In this document: positions 1-7,837 of the stretch, piece after piece
How positions within the stretch are numbered: the stretch's first letter is position 1
Layout of the letters: the number at the start of each line of letters is the position of its first letter
Origin: Akkermansiaceae bacterium
GTDB taxonomy: Bacteria; Verrucomicrobiota; Verrucomicrobiia; Verrucomicrobiales; DEV007
Length of the DNA stretch: 64,000 nucleotides
Direction of reading: 5' to 3'
Assembly: GCA_024233085.1 (NCBI GenBank)
Contig: JACKQC010000021.1
Location: 1 to 64,000, forward strand
Made by a program: the position numbers and the translations under genes
Notes under the pieces: model-generated
What the model saw: only the letters and a program-made list of their open reading frames with translations
Told to the model about the DNA's origin: nothing
The model's database searches: none

Positions 1-6
1 TCGCCG

Positions 7-618
7 TCACCACCCGACGCGGACGCCGGCGCCGTAGCTGTGGGACCATTCTTCGTCCAGACGGGCGAAGGCCTCGATGCCGAGGGTGGGGGAGATGTTC
101 AGCAGGGCGCCGATTTTGCCGGCGTGGAAGTTGGTGTCGTAGATGGCGCTGAATTCGTAGGCGGCATACAGCTCGAAGTTGCCGGTGACATTGAACCGGA
201 AACCGGGCTCGACGAACAATCCCCAGTCGGCGGGGTCGAACTCGGGATCGTCGGTCTCGGCCTTCAGATAGCGGGGGCCGACGAGGCCGTAGAAGCTGAT
301 GCGCTTGCTCTTGCCGATCGGCACGTAGCCGCCGACGCCAAAACGGACGTCATGCACCGCGATGCCCTCGCCGGTGGCGTCCTCGGGACGGGAGAGGTGG
401 TATTCCGCGTGAAAAAGGAGGTTATCGCGCGGGGAAACCATGACTTCGGTGGCGAGCCCGTGGCCGTTGGCGAAGTAGTCGCCCGGATCGCCCTGGAAGG
501 AGGTGCGTTCCCAGCCGAAATCGAAATAGTTGTAGCGATGCGCGAGATCGTCGGCCCGCGCGGTCGCGAAACCGGACAGCGAGAAGGCGGCGAGGAGGGC
601 GAAGAGCTTGAATTTCAT
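7..618 (-). CDS. Putative outer-membrane beta-barrel protein
   Basis: 203 residues. A clean Sec signal peptide (about residues 1-22, positive start, then LFALLAAFSLSG, ending ATARA) is followed by alternating aromatic and polar stretches typical of amphipathic beta strands, for example around residues 135-160. The protein ends in Trp, and a C-terminal aromatic residue is the usual BAM recognition signal of outer-membrane barrels. An eight-strand OmpA/OmpW-like barrel fits the length. The gene stands alone on the minus strand; the next gene upstream is co-directional about 100 nt away. No catalytic motif is visible, so the role (porin, adhesion or structural) is unknown. The start is the only ATG in front of the signal peptide. 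Confidence 0.75.
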   Translation of the reverse strand: MKFKLFALLAAFSLSGFATARADDLAHRYNYFDFGWERTSFQGDPGDYFANGHGLATEVMVSPRDNLLFHAEYHLSRPEDATGEGIAVHDVRFGVGGYVPIGKSKRISFYGLVGPRYLKAETDDPEFDPADWGLFVEPGFRFNVTGNFELYAAYEFSAIYDTNFHAGKIGALLNISPTLGIEAFARLDEEWSHSYGAGVRVGW

Positions 619-717
619 GGCGCGAATGGTCCGAAGTGCCGGACTTTAGGAAAGGGGCGCGAATTTGTCAAAACTTTCCGACGAACGCGATGGGGACGGC
701 GAGGGGCACGCGCCGTC

Positions 718-1974
718 TCAGCCGTTCCAGTCGCGCCACAGCCATTTGAGCATCTCGGGGAGCATGGCGCCGGCGTGGGCGCTGCCGTGGAAACATTCGC
801 CCCACCAGTAGCGGAAATCGTAGTCCTGAAAGGCCAGGGCGGTCTCCATCTGGCGGTTGGCGAGGGGCCAGTTGCCGAACTGGTTGTCGAGGTCGTTGGT
901 GCCGTCGAGCAGGGCGGCGCGGATGGGTTTGCGCTCGGTTTTGCGGATCAGGGAGGGGTAGGCGTTGGCCCCGCGGATATCGACGAAGGTGCCGACCCAG
1001 CCGAGCACCTTGCCGAACTGGTCGGGGCGTTCCCAGGCGGCGGTCCAGGCGCAGGCGCAGCCGCTGGAGCCGCCGGCGATGGCCCGCATCGCGGGATCGT
1101 CGCTGAGCTGGAGGCCGTGGTCGGCCACGATTTGCGGGATGATTTCCTCGAGCAGAAAGCGGACGTAGAGGTCGCCGAGCGAGTCGTATTCGAAGCCGCG
1201 GTTGCGCGGTTTCTCGCCGGGTTTCTGGCCGGCCGCGGCGCCGGGATTGATGAAAAGGCCGATCGTGACCGGCATTTCGCCGGAGGCGATGAGATTGTCG
1301 AAGACAGTGGTCGCCCGGAGCGGGCCGCTGGGGTCGGCGTGGCGGAGTCCATCCTGGAAAACCATGAGCGCCGCCGGTTTCGAGCCGTCATACTGAGCCG
1401 GGACATAGACGGCATACTCGCGCCGGGTGTCGGGAAAGATTTTCGAGTCGTTCCACTCGTGGCGATGGAGCGTTCCCTTGGGAACGCCTTCCTTCGGCAG
1501 CGAATCGGCGGTGTGGTCGTAGGATTCGACTTTGAGATTGCCGCCGCCGAGTTTTTTGCCGGAGGCGGCGCGGAGTTCGTAGTCGAGAAGCTGGCAGTTC
1601 GGCAGGGTGACAGCGAGGGCGTGGAGCCCCTTGTCGTCGAGGCGGACGAGGTCGCCCAGTTTTTCCTCGCCGCCGTTCGTGCGCACGAGCGACACCGGTT
1701 CGTCGGAGGCGACGGCGACGAGCAGGGTCGTTTTTTCGAGTGCTCTCGCGGTGCCGCTGGCAAAGGCCTTGTCGCCCCAGCTTTTGCGGATGAGAGCGGC
1801 GGCCTCGGAGGGTTTGGCGGGAATGAGCGCTTTGAGTTCGATGGCGGACGGCGGAGTCCACTTGGGCTTCGCGTCCTGGCCGGGAGCGGGACCCGCGACG
1901 CCGGCGAGCACGAGGAAGGCGGTCAGCGCGGCCGCGGAGGATCGGGAGGGGAGAAGTCGAAAACGGTGAGACAT
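718..1974 (-). CDS. Secreted Fes/IroE-like alpha/beta-hydrolase esterase
   Basis: 418 residues from the ATG at 1972-1974. Residues 1-33 form a signal peptide (Arg/Ser-rich start, then ALTAFLVLAGVAG). The rest matches the esterase D / enterochelin-esterase family (PF00756): the nucleophile elbow is GGSSG with Ser303 as nucleophile, an acidic residue follows in LLDGTNDLD, and the catalytic His lies in CFHGSAHAG. PVC bacteria carry many such secreted esterases, often acting on acetylated or feruloylated polysaccharides; the substrate here cannot be read. The open frame continues upstream to 3132, but that part lies antisense to the next gene and precedes the signal peptide, so I excluded it. It is divergent from the ankyrin gene, with 126 nt between the starts. 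Confidence 0.8.
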   Translation of the reverse strand: MSHRFRLLPSRSSAAALTAFLVLAGVAGPAPGQDAKPKWTPPSAIELKALIPAKPSEAAALIRKSWGDKAFASGTARALEKTTLLVAVASDEPVSLVRTNGGEEKLGDLVRLDDKGLHALAVTLPNCQLLDYELRAASGKKLGGGNLKVESYDHTADSLPKEGVPKGTLHRHEWNDSKIFPDTRREYAVYVPAQYDGSKPAALMVFQDGLRHADPSGPLRATTVFDNLIASGEMPVTIGLFINPGAAAGQKPGEKPRNRGFEYDSLGDLYVRFLLEEIIPQIVADHGLQLSDDPAMRAIAGGSSGCACAWTAAWERPDQFGKVLGWVGTFVDIRGANAYPSLIRKTERKPIRAALLDGTNDLDNQFGNWPLANRQMETALAFQDYDFRYWWGECFHGSAHAGAMLPEMLKWLWRDWNG

Positions 1975-2100
1975 GGCGGCAACGATGGCGGAAGCGGCGG
2001 CGTTTGTCACGTTCGGGTTGGGAGGCCGGGAAGGGACTGTCTGAGCCGGGTGGAAAAAATTGCTTTTCAAGCTGTCGGGGGACTCACTATGCTGGCGTGA

Positions 2101-5100
2101 ATGGGCAAGCCAGAACTGACGAAGCTGAGATTTCGGGCGGGCGTAATAGTGGCCGCGTTTGCCATGGGAGTCGCCATATTGGGAAATCCGGGCCGGGTGT
2201 CGGGAGACGAAGCGGCGGTGCGGGTGGCGGTTCTTCCGTTCGCCACGGAGGGAAATCACTGGAGGTCCCATGACTACGGGCGCGAATTGGCGGTTCAGGC
2301 GATTTCGGTGATCGCGGACATCGACGGGATCGACCTGGTGGAGCGGGACGCGGAGTCTCCCCTCTGGGACGAGGTGGCGATCCAGCGTTTTTGGGACGAT
2401 GCGCCCCGGGCATCGGGCACCTGGCTGAACGCGGACGCGGTTCTGCGCGGGGCATTCGAGGGCGCCAACGACGCGGCGTTGCGGGTGGAACTGGTGGACA
2501 CGACGAACGCGGATGTGCTGGCGTCGCGCCTGTTTGAGGAACATGTTTCGTGGGGAACGATCGAGCCGTTCCGTTCCCAGTTTCGAGAACAGTTTGGGAA
2601 GACCATGGCGGAGCTGGTCCGGGAGGGGATCGCCCAACGGGCCGAAAGACGAAAGTCGGTGCGGGTGGCGCCGATCTTCTGCAAAAACGCGTCGGACAAT
2701 CGCCGGCTGGATCATATGGAGACATCGATCCACCGCTGGCTGGTGGAGGAACTGGAAAAGAAACCGGGGGTGGAGCCTCTGCGATTCGGCGGCGCGAACG
2801 AAGCCATCGATGAGCGCGTTCTCGAGATGCTGGGATTGACCGCCGGGCGGGAGGACGGCTGGACGGGCGTGGCCGATTACTTTCTCTGGGTGACCTATTC
2901 CGAGGTGCCGGTGAACGAATCGACCGCCCTCGAGAATCTGCCGGTGAGTCTCACGATCCAGTGGTTCTCGAGGGATGGGCGACCCGGACGGGTGGGGAAT
3001 CCGTCCATCCCACTGAGCGGGCTGGAAAGCGGTTTCCGGACCCTGGCGCGCGAGATTCCGGATCGCCGGGCGCCGCCAAGCCCGAACGGCGGAGATCGCG
3101 TCTGGGCAAAGGCGCTCTCGGATCGCATCCACGAAGAGGCGGCCCCCCGGTTGCCGAAACCCGTTCGGGAAATCCTGGGAATCCCCGAGCGGGGAAAGGA
3201 GAATCCTTCCTACGCCGAACGGTTGATCGAGACGGCTTGCTTTTTCGATCCGGGCGATTGGCGGAAAAACGCGGCGCGCATCCTGTTGCGGCCGGTCGGA
3301 TTGAATTCGACGAGTTGGAATCCGGTTGATTGTTATCGTCAGGCCTCGGATCGCCTCGGATGGATGGAGGGTGTGGTTTCCGGGGGTGAGCCTTCAGCGG
3401 AACGGTCCAGGGCTTTGCTGGAGATCGTCGAAAAGCAGTGGAAGTTGCTCGAGGCGGAATGGTTTCTGCCGGAAGGGTATCGACCGGAGTGGATGTCCGA
3501 AACGCCGCCACCGCCCTGCCGGGAAAAATCGTTTCTCGATCGGTGGGCAAGTGGGTTCGAGAGCGCGCTTTCCTTCGCGGCGAAAGGCGATGGGAAGATT
3601 TTTGAAACGGAGCATTTCTGGGTGGGTAAGAATCTCTGGGACCTCTCAAATTGCCCCGGGCTCGATCCGGGACAACGCGAAAAAATGGTGCGCGCGCTTT
3701 TTCGGTCGCTCTCTCCCGAGGGCAGACTCCAGCTGGCCGATTCCGACGCGGACGATCTCTTCGATCTCGAATCCCTTATTGGTCACCGGGCCTTGGTTTC
3801 GGCTCTGAACCCGGATGGATTCACCGGAGATGGCGAAAAGAGCGCTCCGGCGAAAAGTCCGACCGGGCCGGCTCCGGCGGTGACAACGGTGGCGAAGAAC
3901 TCGACCGGGAAAGCACAGTATTTCGAGGCCAAGGCGCGATACCCGGTGTTGCCCGAGCCGGAATCGCATCCGATGTGGACGGCGCCGATGCGGTTCAACA
4001 AGTCGAATGTCGGTTCGTGCAACCATTTCATTCCGAAGGAATTTCGACGGGTTGGCGCAAAACGGTTTCTCGTTTACGGGGAAATAAAGGACTTGAGTTA
4101 CAGCTTTCCGGCGCACTTGCTGCTTGATTACGGGAACCTTTCGATTCGGGTGTGTGTTCGGAAGACAAATCGAGGCGAATTTGGAGACGTCCCGGTTCCA
4201 GAGGTGATAAGCGACGTCCGGAAGAGCGTTTGGTCGAGCGACCATACATGGGCGGTGGCGTGGCGGGACGTGCCGGTGAATCGAAACGACAAATTGGCGG
4301 AACGGGAGCGCCTGATCCTGTGGCGGGAGCAAACGGGAACTGTTCGGGACATTTCGCCGGCTGATGGAAACCTGTTGAGCGGCACCCGGGACGGTCTGGC
4401 TCTGGTGGACAATCAATGGGTCTATCTGGTGGGATTCGGCGAGAAATCGGTCCGATTCAATGTGGCGGATGTGACGGCGCCCGAAATTCGCTGGCGGACC
4501 TTCGAGTCGCCCTTTCCTGACACGGCGGCTTCCACGAGGCTGAAAGGGGCGCCTCCGTGGGATTCCCGGCTGGTTTCGGCGGGGAATTGGCTTTTGGCGT
4601 GGGATTCGAAAGGAGGGGGGCTTCTGAAACACGGCGAGACGACGTTGCGTCCTCTGGCGCCCATGCTCGACGCCGTGATCGCTCGCGAGGCGGAGGAGAG
4701 AAGGAAAATCTTCGCTCCGGGAAAGATGCTCACGAGCAATTCGCCTCTGTCCGTCAAAAAAATGGAGAGGGACATCGATCCCGCGACCCTTGAACAGATT
4801 TTAGATCGATTCGGACTGCGCCTTCGCTCGGTCGCGGGGGCAACCGACGGATTTTGGCTCCTCCACTCGTCCGGCGTTTCGCAATGGATACCCGACGAAG
4901 AGAGAATCGGCACACACGGCGTCGTCAGTCGATGGATCCTGAAGGATTCTCCCGAGGGTCCCAATGTTTATCAGAATCTTGGCGAAATGGTGCAGGAAAT
5001 GGCCTTCACGGATCGGCATCTGGTGATCCTCGACAAGGGAACGCGGACCAGCCTGGTGCATCTGGTCGACCGGGCGACGGGTCGCCATCTCGGGGCGCTA

Positions 5101-6258
5101 CTGTTTCGGTCTCTGGTTCCGGCTCACTTGCTGGCGGTGGGCGACGAATGTGTGGTTCTCGGCGAAAAATCGGATTCGGTTAACGCCATTTGGCCGCTCG
5201 CTCCGGGGATCGGTTTCTCCGTTTCCGAGCAGGCGGCCAAATTGTCAACGTCCGAACCCCCGGCGATCGCTCCGAGGAAGGCTCCGACCGGGAAGGTGTG
5301 GATTCCGCCCAATAACGCCGCGCAAACCGGCGAATCGCCCGAAGATCAGGTCCGGAAGGCCTTTGAATCCGGAGAGGCGGACCGGATTCGAGAAGTCCTT
5401 GGCTCGCCCGATCTGCGTCGCCTCGCCCTGCGGGACACCCACCTGATCCAGACCGTCGAATCCGGGGACGCGAAAACGTTGCGGCTCCTCCTCGAAGCGG
5501 GCGGCAATCCGAACGCGATCGGCGAATCCAGTCCATTGAGGCAGGTTAAGGGCGAATTTCGGCTGGCGCGGGCGCCGACCTTGCTTATGCGCGCCGCGAA
5601 GCGGGGAGACCGTGACATGGTGGCGCTGCTGGTCGAATTCGGAGCCAGCGCGCCGCTGCGGGACGAGCATTTTCGAAACGCGTTCGACTACTCACCGGAC
5701 GAGTCATTTCGCGAGTGGTTCGAGGAGCTCTGCGCCGACCAGATCGCGGCCGACAAGCTGATTCCGGTCCTGTCGGCTTATTTTGGGATCAGATCCTACT
5801 GGCTGGCTTTTCCGGAGTTGAAGGAGCCGGGCAAAGCGGTTGAGACGCTGCGGGACGCGCTCGTTCGCAATCCAAACCTGGTTCATGTCCTGCTTGGCGA
5901 TGGGGATTCGATCCTTTGGAAAATCGTTTACGCCGACTCCTGGGGCGGAGACAGCCGGCGGGAGGGAACCGTTCTGAAGACGATTCCCGGACTCGACCTC
6001 AACGCCGTGGATCGCCTCGGCCGCAATTTCCTCGCCCGGGCTTTCGTCCGGGAGGAGTGGGATAATGGAGGCGTGCCGACTTTCGAATTCGCGCTGAAAC
6101 TTGGAGGCAACCTCGATCTCGAGGACCGATTCGGCAAAAGCGCGCGGGATTATTTTTCCGAGAAACTCGCCGCCGAAACTGAGAAACGCGCCGGAAAGCC
6201 GATCGGCGAACACCTGACCAAACTGGCGGAATTGATCGAGGCGTGGCCAAAACCGTGA
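2101..6258 (+). CDS. Large secreted ankyrin-repeat protein, function unknown
   Basis: 1385 residues. A signal peptide (hydrophobic VIVAAFAMGVAILG, residues 14-27) leads into VRVAVLPFATEG, a strand-loop also found at the start of TolB- and CsgG-type periplasmic proteins. The central 1000 residues match nothing I recognise. From about residue 1080 ankyrin-like helices appear, with the clearest units at 1115-1180 (TLRLLLEAGGNPNA and DMVALLVEFGASAP), and degenerate units recur near 1295-1360. Ankyrin repeats bind proteins, so a periplasmic or surface scaffold is plausible. The gene is apparently monocistronic, and base use resembles its neighbours. Function is not assignable; it is a real gene given its continuous frame and signal peptide. 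Confidence 0.8.
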   Translation: MGKPELTKLRFRAGVIVAAFAMGVAILGNPGRVSGDEAAVRVAVLPFATEGNHWRSHDYGRELAVQAISVIADIDGIDLVERDAESPLWDEVAIQRFWDDAPRASGTWLNADAVLRGAFEGANDAALRVELVDTTNADVLASRLFEEHVSWGTIEPFRSQFREQFGKTMAELVREGIAQRAERRKSVRVAPIFCKNASDNRRLDHMETSIHRWLVEELEKKPGVEPLRFGGANEAIDERVLEMLGLTAGREDGWTGVADYFLWVTYSEVPVNESTALENLPVSLTIQWFSRDGRPGRVGNPSIPLSGLESGFRTLAREIPDRRAPPSPNGGDRVWAKALSDRIHEEAAPRLPKPVREILGIPERGKENPSYAERLIETACFFDPGDWRKNAARILLRPVGLNSTSWNPVDCYRQASDRLGWMEGVVSGGEPSAERSRALLEIVEKQWKLLEAEWFLPEGYRPEWMSETPPPPCREKSFLDRWASGFESALSFAAKGDGKIFETEHFWVGKNLWDLSNCPGLDPGQREKMVRALFRSLSPEGRLQLADSDADDLFDLESLIGHRALVSALNPDGFTGDGEKSAPAKSPTGPAPAVTTVAKNSTGKAQYFEAKARYPVLPEPESHPMWTAPMRFNKSNVGSCNHFIPKEFRRVGAKRFLVYGEIKDLSYSFPAHLLLDYGNLSIRVCVRKTNRGEFGDVPVPEVISDVRKSVWSSDHTWAVAWRDVPVNRNDKLAERERLILWREQTGTVRDISPADGNLLSGTRDGLALVDNQWVYLVGFGEKSVRFNVADVTAPEIRWRTFESPFPDTAASTRLKGAPPWDSRLVSAGNWLLAWDSKGGGLLKHGETTLRPLAPMLDAVIAREAEERRKIFAPGKMLTSNSPLSVKKMERDIDPATLEQILDRFGLRLRSVAGATDGFWLLHSSGVSQWIPDEERIGTHGVVSRWILKDSPEGPNVYQNLGEMVQEMAFTDRHLVILDKGTRTSLVHLVDRATGRHLGALLFRSLVPAHLLAVGDECVVLGEKSDSVNAIWPLAPGIGFSVSEQAAKLSTSEPPAIAPRKAPTGKVWIPPNNAAQTGESPEDQVRKAFESGEADRIREVLGSPDLRRLALRDTHLIQTVESGDAKTLRLLLEAGGNPNAIGESSPLRQVKGEFRLARAPTLLMRAAKRGDRDMVALLVEFGASAPLRDEHFRNAFDYSPDESFREWFEELCADQIAADKLIPVLSAYFGIRSYWLAFPELKEPGKAVETLRDALVRNPNLVHVLLGDGDSILWKIVYADSWGGDSRREGTVLKTIPGLDLNAVDRLGRNFLARAFVREEWDNGGVPTFEFALKLGGNLDLEDRFGKSARDYFSEKLAAETEKRAGKPIGEHLTKLAELIEAWPKP

Positions 6259-6337
6259 GCGCCGTTTTTCGCCTTGGCGAGGGGGGAAATGATGGCTAGT
6301 TTCCCGGATACGATCTTAACCCGACCGACGACCCGCC

Positions 6338-7768
6338 ATGTTCCGCTCCTTCGGCAGTTCCCTGATCACGTTGTTCATCGTCCTGATGGCCGGCTTCATG
6401 CTGCTCTTCATTTCGAAGGGCAGCTCCGACCTCGCCTACGAGCGGGTGCCGATGGAGAATGACAAATCGAACGCCACCTACATCGCCGAGTTCAAGGCGG
6501 AACTGCAAAAAACGCAGTCCGAGTTGACCGACGTCGCGAGCACGGACAACCAACCCATGGAAGACACGCCGAAGGCCAAAGGCGACGGCGAAAAGGTGGT
6601 GCTCTGGATCAGCGTGCCGGGCTTTCGCGGCGACCTGATCGAGGCGACCGACACCCCGTTTTTTGACCGGATGAAGTCCGAGGGCGGCTCGACGACGAAA
6701 TACCGGCCGAACTTCCCGCCGCTGACCTACCCCGGTCACATGAACCTCGCCACCGGCACGACGCCCGAGAAACACGGCATCACCCTCGACCGCATTCGCA
6801 ACGGCGCCGAGGTGGTGGACAAACCGATGGACGCCGCGCTGCTGACGGCCGAGCCGATCTGGACCACCGCGACGCGGCAGGGCATCCGCACCCTGGTTCA
6901 CGACTGGCCGCTGTCGCAGAACCAGTCCGGCGAAAACGCCGCCGCCCACTTCCTGACGAGCTACGATCCCGCGCTGACCGACCAGCAGCGCCTCGACGCC
7001 CTCTGGGAGGCGTGGTCGAACGACAAGGACGAGAAAAAACTCCGCCTCCTGATGGTGAAGCTGAACGGCCTCAGCGACGCCGCCCTGGCCAACGGGCCGA
7101 AGGAGGACGGCACCCTGAAGGCGGTGAGCGCGCTCGACGCCGCGCTGGGCGAGTTTTTCAAGAAGATCGAGGAAAAATGGACCGAGATCGGCCCCCCGGA
7201 CGGCAATCTGGGAGTGATCCTCACCACCGACCACGGGATGGTGTCGCTGGAAAAGAACATCAACCTCCGCCAGCTCCTCGGCGAGGATCTCGGGAAACAC
7301 CTCGACATCGTGGCCCACGACGCCATCGGTCACCTCTATTTCAAGGACATGCCCGAAAACGAGGGACAGAAGACCCTGCTCATCAAGCAACTCGATGACG
7401 AACTGAAAAAGCGCATCTATTTCCGCACCCTCAAGCCGGAGGAACTGCCCGCCGACTGGGGTTACAACGTGCCGGGGCGCATCGGCGACCGCGTGCTGGT
7501 GCTGAAGACCGGCTACGCCTTCACCGATCACGAGGCGGCCGAGCCCGTTTTCGACCCGAGCGAGACGAGCACCTTCAGCGCCTTCGGTTTCCCGGTGGAG
7601 GATTCCATCCGCATGTCGGGCCAGGCGATCATCTGGGGCTGGCCGAACTCTCCCGCTTCCGGCGACCTGGGCGAGATCGGGTCGCAGTCCTTCCACGCCA
7701 CGGTCTGCAAGATGCTCGGCATCCAGCCCGCCGCGGGCGCCGTGACCGATACGCTGCCGGTGAACTGA
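6338..7768 (+). CDS. Membrane-anchored nucleotide pyrophosphatase/phosphodiesterase-like protein
   Basis: 476 residues of the type I phosphodiesterase / nucleotide pyrophosphatase fold (alkaline phosphatase superfamily, PF01663). A single N-terminal membrane segment (about residues 9-26) anchors it with the domain outside. The nucleophile region is NFPPLTYPGHMNLATG with Thr130 in the expected place, followed by ATPEKHGI-like spacing, and a metal-binding TTDHGM occurs near residue 302. The first metal ligand, normally Asp in an ID-G-F/L motif, is replaced: the sequence reads ISVPGFRGD at 91-99, so the Asp position is Pro94. Activity may therefore be altered or lost. It sits between the ankyrin gene and the PSCyt1 gene, on the same strand as both. 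Confidence 0.75.
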   Translation: MFRSFGSSLITLFIVLMAGFMLLFISKGSSDLAYERVPMENDKSNATYIAEFKAELQKTQSELTDVASTDNQPMEDTPKAKGDGEKVVLWISVPGFRGDLIEATDTPFFDRMKSEGGSTTKYRPNFPPLTYPGHMNLATGTTPEKHGITLDRIRNGAEVVDKPMDAALLTAEPIWTTATRQGIRTLVHDWPLSQNQSGENAAAHFLTSYDPALTDQQRLDALWEAWSNDKDEKKLRLLMVKLNGLSDAALANGPKEDGTLKAVSALDAALGEFFKKIEEKWTEIGPPDGNLGVILTTDHGMVSLEKNINLRQLLGEDLGKHLDIVAHDAIGHLYFKDMPENEGQKTLLIKQLDDELKKRIYFRTLKPEELPADWGYNVPGRIGDRVLVLKTGYAFTDHEAAEPVFDPSETSTFSAFGFPVEDSIRMSGQAIIWGWPNSPASGDLGEIGSQSFHATVCKMLGIQPAAGAVTDTLPVN

Positions 7769-7837
7769 TCGAGACGGGGCGCGTTTGTGCGACCGGTTCG
7801 CGGGTGGAATCCCGGGGCCCTGTGCTATGCTTCCGGC

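Noticed and set aside
40..2100. A 686-residue open frame on the plus strand
   Set aside because: Antisense to the barrel and esterase genes; Gly/Glu/Val-rich, without motifs.
1975..3132. A 386-residue N-terminal extension of the esterase
   Set aside because: It is antisense to the ankyrin gene and precedes a clean signal peptide.
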